64,000 bases of DNA from Glandiceps talaboti (lineage: Eukaryota > Hemichordata > Enteropneusta > Spengelidae), in the NCBI RefSeq assembly GCF_964340395.1, contig NC_135565.1:16315709-16379708 (forward strand). Direction: 5' to 3'. The notes under the pieces are model-generated. The model saw nothing but the letters and a program-made list of their open reading frames with translations. It ran no database searches and was not told the origin of the DNA. The position numbers and the translations under genes are program-made. Positions 12,401 to 22,900 of this stretch are shown here, piece by piece; position 1 is the first letter of the stretch, and each line of letters opens with the position of its first letter.

Positions 12401-13287
12401 ATGGAAGGTAGAAGTGTAAGCAGGTAAGTAGGCATCTGTTTGTCTACAAATCTGTATACATGTGATACTCAATACTGGTATTTACTCTATTGTCCAATGT
12501 TTAAAGTACATTTTCCAAAAATATTCTTCACAAAGGTGTGCGTCTGTTATATTCAGGAATAAGATTTGTTATTTCAGCAAGTTTAATCATTCAAAATAGA
12601 TATAGGCATTTGGAATGTTTATCTATATAAATTCCTATTGATGAAAATAAATGGTAGGTCTAAAGACCCATAAAAACCAAATGTATGCATTAATGGGGGG
12701 CTCTATTCATAATGTTGCCATATTGGAATTTGGCATGGCCCATGGGGTACATGTCATCAGCAAAGCTATATTAAACGATTAGTAAGGAGAGTTTTAAGAT
12801 TGAAGCAGGTTGCGTTTTGTAGATAGCCACTCTGAACAAGTCACCTCTCTGTGAGGCAAATTCAGTGTTGTCAAGTTCATGATATTTGTCAGATACGTCA
12901 GTTTCACATACAGTGAACAGTCTAAGATCATCAAATACGCCCTATTAAAAATGAACCATTGTCATTAAATGTGCATATGACAGCCATACTTATTAATGCA
13001 CTTAACGTAACTAAATACTACCCGTCCTCAGATTTGTGCATTACATCTTATACAGTGCGCACTCTGAGGACATTGGATATTCTCCATTGATAATGGATCA
13101 GTATCACTTAATTTGCATACTACTTTAATATTCATGTATATACTTATCATAAATGAATGCCAACTGTCCTCATATTGTACACTAGATGATAATCCCTGCC
13201 AGCAATTTGCACTTGGGAGAACGGAAATCTTTGTTCTTAAGTAATTCCATTTTATATCAAATCATTAAAATTATCGATTTATACCAT

Positions 13288-13293
13288 TTTATT
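13288..13293 (-). promoter_or_regulatory. Candidate poly(A) signal for VGLUT
   Basis: AATAAA on the minus strand about 315 bases downstream of the VGLUT stop codon. It is the first canonical hexamer I noticed in that direction. In an AT-rich region such a match can be chance. Confidence 0.25.
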
Positions 13294-13607
13294 TTCATAA
13301 TTTTCATATTTAGCCATCATATAACTAGACTAAAAAAATACTCCATACTTTTTCTCTTCAATTCTCTACAAATTGTTAATTTCCATATAGATAAAGAGTT
13401 CTATTTTACAAAATTCTCATTTTAACTGAAAGGTGAAAAGTTATGGACTAAAATTATCAATGTATGTTGATTCCTAAAGTTGAACGTAAGCTTTTAGCGA
13501 TCACATTTATCTCCCAATATCTCTCAAAATACCGATTTAACTTTCCAATCCCCAGGATTGTCAGATCTTAGAAATGACAGTCACATATCCAAGTCGGTTA
13601 ACCTATA

Positions 13608-13910
13608 CTAAAATCCTCCATTTTCAATCTTTTCGTAAGTTCCATCTTGAGGTTTTTGAACGAACTCTTCTTTTTTATAAGGGTAAGCATCTTCGGGAAC
13701 AGTTGTAGATGGTACTGACGAGTCCCCTTCGTGCTGAATGGTACCATAGCTTTGCTTCATGTCATCCTTCCCTGGAATATATTCCTCCGGCTCTAGAGGA
13801 GGGTCTGCCCATTTCTGCTTCTCTCCGGATGCAAACAACCCGTAGAAAATTACACCAGAGAAATGAATTAATGATGATATCAAATAAACACGGGACCATT
13901 CCTTTGGAGT
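13608..13910 (-). CDS. VGLUT: VGLUT coding exon 11 (last)
   Basis: Residues 445-544: [38 protein letters not shown] (TM12), then a roughly 65-residue acidic cytosolic tail with YGTI, two [11 protein letters not shown]-like acidic stretches and the C-terminal end YEKIENGGF. Acceptor TTCCCACAG|ACT, stop codon at 13608-13610. Confidence 0.96.
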   Translation of the reverse strand, partial: TPKEWSRVYLISSLIHFSGVIFYGLFASGEKQKWADPPLEPEEYIPGKDDMKQSYGTIQHEGDSSVPSTTVPEDAYPYKKEEFVQKPQDGTYEKIENGGF

Positions 13911-16900
13911 CTGTGGGAAGAACCAGTAGATAGGAAATTTTGGTATACAGTTTAAGAAGAACAAATGAATAGATGACTGCCTTAAAAGATTTACTCTTAA
14001 AGAACTTCACAATCTTGGATCGGTTACCTGAATAAGACATGAAAAAATGACAAGCAGACAGCCAGACAGCCAGACATAAGACATTCACCCCCCACATACA
14101 CTAATCATACATACATACATACATACATACATACATACATACATACATACATACGTACGTGTACGTACATACATACATACATACATACATACATACATAC
14201 ATACATACATACATACATACATACAGTACAGTTTTCGCCTAAGCTGTCGCATTTTTCGCGTTCGCTTCGCTTCGCCTTCGCAGTCGCATCGCCTCATTAT
14301 CGCTTCAATCAATTCGCTTCGTAACTTGGAATCGCTTCATGACGGCATTCGCATCGCAGTCATTTCGCTTCGCTTTCGCTTCATGTTCGCATCGCATCAA
14401 AAAACAATGAAGGTCGCTTCACGTCAAACAACAATGAAGGTGAAGCGACACTGTGAAAGATGTGACAGTATTTGCATATCTGTTTTCACTGCTGTACGTC
14501 GTGAATTCTGTCTGTTACGCACATTGTACAAACCTAAAACTCAAAATTCTGAGATAGGTTCTATGCATGGATTTATTAGGGGGCGGTGCGTTATATTGTC
14601 CCCATTACCAAATCGTCCCCGCTAGGGTTGGTCGGCCGGTGCCGTGAACACGGCCACAACTGTCACAACAATTCTAAATGGAATGACCAGTCAAATCGAT
14701 TTTACAAACGGGACGATCCCTTCGTACAAACCACTAACATACACATGTTAACAAATGTAGAAAAAGCAATTGCACAGTGGTGAGCAAAAATAAAGTGGTG
14801 ATAAACACAAGTCCTCTTTGCAGAAAACCCGGTACACTACGATGTCCTACGTTCCTCATAGGTCACGAACACCGCAATATATAATGGGGGAATAATGTAG
14901 TGAAACCGTGTCCAACAGTATGTAGCGAAACGCCAAACTACGTACCAAATTGAAAATTTATCGAAACGACCGTAATGCTGTCATCTGTATAAGTTGCAAT
15001 GCGACGTTAAATTGCTTGCTAATTTGACTAATTTGTAACCATTCACTCGATCCGAGACAATAACACACGTAACCCCACCGAGTACCTGCACACGGACGAC
15101 CGGTGTCGCCGACTAAAGTAGCGAGATCCGTTCACGTCTGAGCAGCAGACCTACTTTGTTTTAGAAATCACGACAAGGCGAAAATTCGAGCAAATATTTT
15201 ATATGTTACAGCAGTCGATAAAGTCATGGAGGTAAAACAGACGTGGTCGGCAGTTGAATAGATCATCGGACAAAAACAATGAAACTGCGTGTTGGAGATC
15301 ATAATAAAAGCCCGGGAATTTCTCTGAAAACTGCACGAGAAATATCGACAGATTAGTTTTATTTTTATTTTGTAAAATAATCAATCGTGTAATATTTTAT
15401 TGTCATTCTTTCAAAACTCCAAAACATCGCCAAGCTATTGTCGGAACTCTGGGCATGTACTTTGTGTAGCAACTATAAATCGCAGTTGTTGTTCATGTTC
15501 CGGAGGAGACATTCACGTATGATGGTCTCCAAAACCACGTTCTAACAAAACTAGGCCGATCGGAATTTAAAACTAAACTCATCGATGGATTGCTGAAAAC
15601 GAGAACTACAAACAGTCATCGTATCAATCGTAATTGCGCAATTTGCATTGATGCGAAAGTTGAAATCTCCCTGTATACTGAGCTGATCAATATTCATGAT
15701 ATGCCATGACATCATGCATGTCCCGCTTCGAATACGTCACTATTTTTCCCATATAAGGGTAGTACAATGCAAATTTCAGATACATAAATAGGTCATGAAT
15801 GACAGCGCTGACTTCAGCTGGAGATCGACGATTATGAACACGGAAGTGTTCCACGCTCCCACCACTTAATTTTACCGAATAAACGTTGATTTTTATGGTA
15901 ACCACATATTGAAAAATGATATAAAATAACATCAGGCTGTTGTACAGGTTGTTTGAGGCCCACGCGAGTGGAAAATCGCTCTCGTGGATTTTAATTTGCG
16001 CGAGCGGTAGGCGAGCGGAGCGATCGCTCGCCTCAAAAGGCATGCCCTGATTTATTAACGCAAATTTAACCAAAAGGGTTATCGTGCCGTAGACAGAAAA
16101 GTAAAGTACAACCCCCGCATAATTTTAGTAGCCGTAATGATCTATACTTTTCGTTTCAAATCCTTTATCATGCAAATATGTGGGTATAATAGCGCATGTT
16201 CCACACAATGCGATTCAGAAACAAAGTTGACGCGATGCGAATGGGGTGCGATGCGAATGCGAACTCAACGCGAAAAGGAAGCGAAGTGAAAGCGATGTTT
16301 AATTGAAGCGAACTCCCGTAAACTTGAGATTGAGGCGAAGCGAAAGCGAAGCTGAAGCGATGCGAACGCGAATTGAGGCGAGAGCTTAGGCGAAAACTGT
16401 ACTGTACATACACACACACATACATACATACATACATACATACATACATACATACATACATACATACATACGTACATACATACGTACGTACACCTAAAAT
16501 AGATGTAATAACAGTTTCCGTAGCACTGTGCGTTAAGCGTCTAAAAAGTGCACAAAATGTACATACCTCATTAGGTGTCAAATTGCCTACCATGATTGGG
16601 CATAACATACCAGATAGTGTACCAGCCGCATTTGATAAACCCATTAATATACTAGCGTAACGGGGAGCTATATCCAGATGGTTGACATTAAATCCTAGCA
16701 TGGGAATGGAGAAATGGAATATCAAATAAAATAATAAGTACTTCATGCCTGTGAAATATCACATGAGGTATTGTCAATGATAACATCTGATGATGTAGTA
16801 TTTCAAGAGGAGTAGCTATAGTTTGTGCAAAATGACACTATTCACAAACCAAACCAGTGAGGCGTTGTATACTTGTTAGTAAGTAGACATTTAGAGCATG

Positions 16901-19900
16901 TACAATACCGCGTTCAGATTAACATTTCAAAGTATATTGTGACCATTAGTAAAGGAGAATACCATGTAACAAATAAAATACACAATTACATAACTTTTAG
17001 GTTTTCCAGAGTCATTTCATGATTTCACATCACATATATTTTCTTGATTGCCTGAGAACACCAAATTTAATCTTGTTTTACATTCATTGTCCTATCATTG
17101 GTTGACAGTTGCCCCATGGGAGTCAGCAGACATGCATATGCATTAGATGAACAATTACTATTCTGAGTATTTAGCTAAAGCTGGTTAGCACTAAGATGTC
17201 AGGAACAATAACTATTCAAATATTCCCCTTTCAGTAAACCCAAGATATGCATTTAACAAAATAATACTGGTAACACAAAAACATAACTGAGCACTTTTAT
17301 TCTGTGTCTTACCTGATATAGCAAAGCCACTGAAACCAACGGCTATTATCAAACAGATGATAGCCATTTCCTTTCCATTGGAATAACCGACGATTAATAG
17401 AAATATGGCTTCCATGCCAAAACCTACAATGGAACGTCATGGATTAATTAAACACATTTAAAAGAGACAAAGAAATACGTTTTCATGCACTCAAATTCTA
17501 CGTCGTCACAAACTAACTAGATTTAGTATAATTACGAATATTGTAATAGGGTCAGTAAAAAAACCAGCAAGTAAAAATTAAACTATTTCTACATGCATTT
17601 GGGTTAACTCATCGTTATGTCATCTTTCGATGGACATATCATGTCAGTTATGTGCCAATATGTGTCATGTTAAGTGTAAGTGAGTTTTGTTCTGTTGTTG
17701 TGAGAGTACAGCTTCCCTGTAGTAACATAGATCACTGTTGTGTTCTGAAAATTTAATGAGTGACAGTTTAGTGTGTCTGTTTTTGTTTGTTTGTTTGTTT
17801 GTTTGTTTGTTTGTTTGTTTGTTTGTGGGATTTTTTACAAAATGGTAATTATGTAATGTTTCTTACCTCCACAGTTAAATGCTTTACGTACTATTGTAGT
17901 GGTCAAGATTTGCCTACGTCGAAGGAAATCAGCTAACTGACCACCTAGAGGTACTATGATGGTCATGACGAGATGAGGTAATGCTGATATAACACCCACC
18001 TATAGATAAATCAAATTATCATTATAGCAATATATCATTACCATGACAACACAACAGGTCACAGGGCAAGAGTTTTATCCAAATGTTTTGCATATGTTAA
18101 CATGGAAATAATAAATCAACTAGAGGTACCATAATGGTGACTACGAGATGACGTAATGCTGATTTAACGCCCTCCTTGATAGGAATAAGATCACCAATCT
18201 AGTAACAGCTAAATCTAATTATTACCATGACAACGAAACGATTTGCAGTATCGTTCAAATGTTCCCTATACACCAACTCATGTACTAAACAGCTAATGTT
18301 GTTCTTAAACTAGACATATTCAAGCCATTTGTTAACCCTTGATAAACATATACTTACAATAAAGGTGTACTTCTACGTAAGCATTTGATGTGTATACATG
18401 TATTATCACTAGATGTGTGCGTAAGCATTTGGTGTGTACGTTACCATTAGATGTGTACGTAAGCATTTGATGTGAACGTAACCATTACATGTGACGTAAA
18501 TGGGAATACCATTCTACTTACAGCTGAGAGTTCGTAGCCATATACCTCCTCAAAATACGAGGGTGAACTGGTTAAAAGAAGATAGAAAGTCCAACTACGG
18601 CAGATATTTGCTATTATGATGGCATAAACAGGCAGGGATGTGAAGAAGCTCTTCCATGGAGTTTTGTGACCCTACAAAAGTACGCAATCATAGGTAATGT
18701 TATAGATAGACATACATGTAAATGGTTTATAGTTAGATACATATATGGTTTACCCATCCCTTTTAATTTACTTTGCCCACAATATCTTTGTCAAGACAAA
18801 GACACGGTAAATAAAATTTCTTCACCAGAGGTTTTCCCGTACAATCTTGCATGAAATCCTTCTCTCTTTCTCCCCCCCCCTTCCAGGACAAACACATGTC
18901 AAGTGCAGTCGGGCTTCTTTACAAGAAATCAAAGTGAAGAAGTTACCAAGATGCTATTTTATCACTCAAATTAATATGTAAATTCATAAGCACTGATCAA
19001 TGTGTACAAAAATCAGAAATATGCTTGATTGGGCTTTTACAAGTGTGACTGGACTTTTCTTTTAAATTGTTCTACCTTTGGTATAATTGTGGATGTCTCT
19101 CCTATACTTTCTTTTATGTAGATTCTTTCTTCTTCTGTTATTGTTGGATGATTGTCTGGTTTTTCATGAATAATAAAGAACCAAAAGATGGACCAGATGA
19201 TACCTAAAACACCTACGGTAGTGAAATAAAGAAACATTAAATGTGATAGAAAGTTCAAGAAGGTCCCAATGGTAATAGTTATAATACCATGTAGTTGTCA
19301 GGATATATACACATGTATTTCACAGTGTTGTCAGCCATTTACATGAAAGTACGTTTAGGTAATGAATGTTACAAACGTTTCTCCAGTTTTTGTATATAAG
19401 TATATTTAGATTCCATGTGTCTTTTGTTTAGTAAAGGAAAATGCGAATGGCATAAGGGGTCTTGGCACTACGAGTTGAAGACGAGCTCTCACAAATCCTT
19501 GTGTCACGAGTATTTTCTGAATGATCGAAGAAAAATATTAGAGAATGATATAATTATACATGTACAAGTTTAACTTCAAAAACAAATAGAAAAATATAAT
19601 GGCAATTCCGAACATTGTGACTCGTAGTGTATAAAGTCCATATTTTCGGTTCGAAGAGGTACAAAATAGCGTGCGCGTGGTATGATGTACCGATGGGGAA
19701 TGTTGAATATTCTATAAGACTATGTACTTGCCATAAACATAGAATACTGATGGCCATCCTGCAAAATCTGTTAAGAATCCTGATAAAGGTAAACCGACAA
19801 CAGCTCCAGCATATGACCCTAGAATGACAAGTTGAAAAAAAGTGTCAAATTTACAGGTAAACTTATCTGTTGTCAAATGGTCATATATTATATGTCTAAC

Positions 19901-22900
19901 TTATATGCACATTAGTTATATATGATTACCTGTGAAAAATGGACTTTAATTTCAGCGTAAAAAGTTATCCTTTTGAACGTTATGTTAGCCCGCTGCTCCT
20001 TAAGAAATCTCGTAAGAGTTACTATGTTATTACTTTTTGCTATTGGTGCATAAATCCCATAGCTCGTCATTCTTTAATTATTTGGCAGTCATCACTACAT
20101 ATAATCTACAAAGCCTATCCTCAGTATTATCCCCTCTTAAATCACCAACAGGAGAACCTGATGTAAGCGTATATACCCAATTCCATGCTTGTCTCATAAA
20201 GTGTAAACCCGTTTCATTATTACTATTATTCAATGCTGTAGATAGTATAGTTCTTAATTAACTCTTTTATCAGTTATACCCTAGTCACTTCCAATTGCTT
20301 TATCTAGAGTCAATCAGTCGTGTGAGGTATCTTCCTTCTTGTAATACTAAGTTAATTGCTTGTGATAAAGTTTTATTGCCGCCAGGTGTGCCTAGTAACG
20401 GTTATTATTTATAGATACCTCTATATCTCTTCGCACCTGGAGGACTTTGTGCCAAATCATTAATTTGAAAACATTTCTAAACTGGACAATAACCATTTTA
20501 TCAACGTTCTCCCCGTTTATAGAAGTGTGTCATCCAAAAATGCCCAGAAAATGTCAGTTTCATTTTGTGACTGATTGCCACATTTTGTCCGAGTATTGGA
20601 ACGAGCATCGTAAATATCACACAAATGGGGTCCCGTGTTTTTCAGTCTTACCCTGGTGTTATAATATACCTGGAATTTAAGTACTGAGGTCTCTTAAAAC
20701 AGAAGCAATACGACCGACACCTATAAAAGTATTCGTACTACTGGTTTATACTGCTTAATGAGAATGATCCAATCCATCATTACCAATGTCAATACTTACC
20801 TGAAAATGACAATGTTACCAACCGACTTCTTTCCATGGGAGGGGCCCAATGACTCCACATACCATGGGCTGCTGGGTATGTAACACCCTGTAGTCGAATA
20901 AAATGCGACAATTTATAACATTTAAATAGATATCACCAATCTCTAATAGTGTCAGCTGGGGGTTTAGCCCCCATTTTTCAATGATTCTCATATCTTTTAA
21001 GTTTCTTCTCATATTTTGGTCTTGGTGGTAATCATGTGACGACTTTGAAATTGAACAGAGTTGGTATAAATGTTGTTGATGTATCTTTACTATACAAAAT
21101 ACGTACTATTAAGTTCTTCTAAGGCATGCTAAATTATTTACATTATATTACTTGCAGCTCAGACCATTATAGTGCTCTGAGCTTTCAGTCACAACTCTCA
21201 GTGGTCATTTGGTCCATTCATGCACTCAACATACTGTCATGCTTCAATGGCATATTTACTATCTGAATAACTATATCCGTATGTAGATAGAATGAATCGT
21301 TTCAAATGGATTCATCGAGGTCTGCTTAAAACCCAGAGTGAACATGCTTCAGTAAACAGAATATTGTAAAGCTGCATTTAAAACAAACTAAATTGACCAA
21401 GAAAAATTAAGATGTTCCGGCCTGAACTCCTTTAACCTCGTTTAAGATGTTAAAAAGACGTGTTTTCTTTGTATACTTGTAAGGGCAACAATATCAAGAA
21501 GCATTGCTCAACAAGTATGTCAGAAGAATAAAAAAGTTTACTGAAGACAATTCGTTATACGAAAGTGCTCTAAAGGGAAAATCCACTCCAGGGAAATAAA
21601 TGTATATACATGTATCTCAAGAAAGTTTAGCTTCTGGAGAGCCATTTCATGAGTTTACAATTTCGCGTTACTTCCAAGAAACATCAAATGAAACTCATTT
21701 CCATCTTTTCAGCAATGGTCCACTGTTGCATCCTGGGACTATTCATGTAATTCATATGTAAGTCTGCTAAGTCCCATGGGGCAACAGTGGACCACGACAA
21801 GGAGAATGAAGGTGAAATAGAGTTTCAATTTGGTGTTTCTTGGTAATCGCTCGAAATTTATTAGATGTGAAATCATGAAATGACTTCAGAACCTAAAGTT
21901 TATGAAATACCTTTATTTCTTGGAGTGAAGTTCATACGGAAGTATCTAAGATTGTTCGTCTATTTAATGAAAATGGAAAGTTACCTCAACAAGACCTTGA
22001 ACTATTCGCACTGCTATAACCATACCCCAATGAACTTTACATGACGTAGGAATTAATAGATTTAAAAATGATGTTATACAAATAGCTACCCCAAATAATC
22101 TGAAAGAGATAACAGAAGCACAGTTTAGAGATGACACAGTATACACCTATAGGCTGGGGTGGACACTCCATGTGATCAGCATTATGATGCCAGTTACAAG
22201 GATGAAATACTTAAAATGGTGATGAAGGGACGGGTCCAAGCAAATTAGAGAATCTCTCCAGATTAAAAGACAAGTCAAGAAGGCAACATCATGAACAGGG
22301 GTGGGGGGGGGGGCATATGAATGTCACCATAGCTATGATGACCTCAGCGCCACTACACCACCTAGCAGTAAAGCCAGCAAACGGACAGTTTGGCAACGTT
22401 TGTCGACCCGAACAGGCGGAACGTAATAAGAATCATATGTCGTTCAATAAGACCTTTTTATGGTCAAACCCCTTTAAAATCCCATTCATTCCTCCGGCTA
22501 TTGGCATCAGAAATTCATAAGCGGCAACCGATAAATTTTCAAAGTCCCCACACATGCATATATAAACTTTGGCCAGATAGAAGGTAACGCAATGCAATGA
22601 TGAAAGAGAAAGTGTATTTTTATCCCACTTACCTATTTGCTGGAAATCTTGAAGCTAAATATCCACCTGGAATCTGTGTTATAATATATCCCCAGAAAAA
22701 TGATCCATGCATCAATCCCACAATTTCAGGACTCCAGTCGAATTCACGAACCTAATAGGAGATTCATAATTACGTAACGCTAAATTACAAACAGTTGTAG
22801 GGAGATGGACAGGATATGGCGGTGTTGTTTATATTATGGTATGATACGGTATGGTGTGGTATAATATGGTACAGCGTGGTGTGGTGTGGTGTTCATTCTG

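Larger units (their letters stand above)
3002..13607. other. Intergenic region between the Frizzled-domain gene and VGLUT
   Basis: No coding exon is supported. The two genes are both on the minus strand, so this stretch holds the upstream region of the Frizzled-domain gene and the 3' flank of VGLUT. Identified contents (two MITE families, one GC-rich repeat, three microsatellite tracts, a candidate poly(A) signal) are listed separately. From 5770 to 7330, 7380 to 9830 and 12400 to 13280 I see only unremarkable AT-rich sequence. Confidence 0.6.
14107..16487. mobile_element. Putative 2.4-kb element with long microsatellite-ended inverted repeats
   Basis: The left arm (14107-14420) reads (CATA)n, then CAGTACAGTTTTCGCC and TAAGCT, then a degenerate TTCGC-rich tract. 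The right arm (16215-16487) is the same sequence inverted: GCGAA-rich tract, AGCTTAGGCGAAAACTGTAC, then (ACAT)n. The junction sequence of about 22 bases is nearly identical in the two arms. The interior (14421-16214) has no recognisable transposase; the longest minus-strand frame (15687-16073) resembles nothing I know. This fits a non-autonomous foldback DNA transposon, but a chance meeting of two copies of a shorter repeat in opposite orientation is also possible. Confidence 0.5.
13911..16566. other. VGLUT intron 10, almost filled by one inverted-repeat structure
   Basis: The intron is 2656 bases, about 2380 of them between the outer edges of two inverted arms (14107 and 16487). Only about 270 bases of flanking intron remain. 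The arms and interior are described separately. Confidence 0.85.

Noticed and set aside
12020-12472. Long stop-free frames on both strands over the GT/GTAT array
   Set aside because: Periodic MYVC and HTYI peptides result from tetranucleotide repeats that contain no stop in several frames; there is no start context, homology or splice structure.
15687-16073. 128-codon minus-strand frame inside the intron 10 element
   Set aside because: Checked for transposase or reverse transcriptase motifs (DDE/DDD spacing, YXDD) and found none; composition is compatible with chance.
16168-16566. Open frame continuing from VGLUT exon 10 into intron 10
   Set aside because: It runs into the microsatellite of the inverted-repeat element; the consensus donor GAG|GTATGT and in-phase joining to exon 11 explain the gene better.
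16695-16748. Extended exon 10 starting at an upstream acceptor (TTCACAG)
   Set aside because: It would insert 18 residues between ISG and FNVNHLD, one of the most conserved stretches of VGLUTs; the internal acceptor CATGCTAG gives the expected protein.
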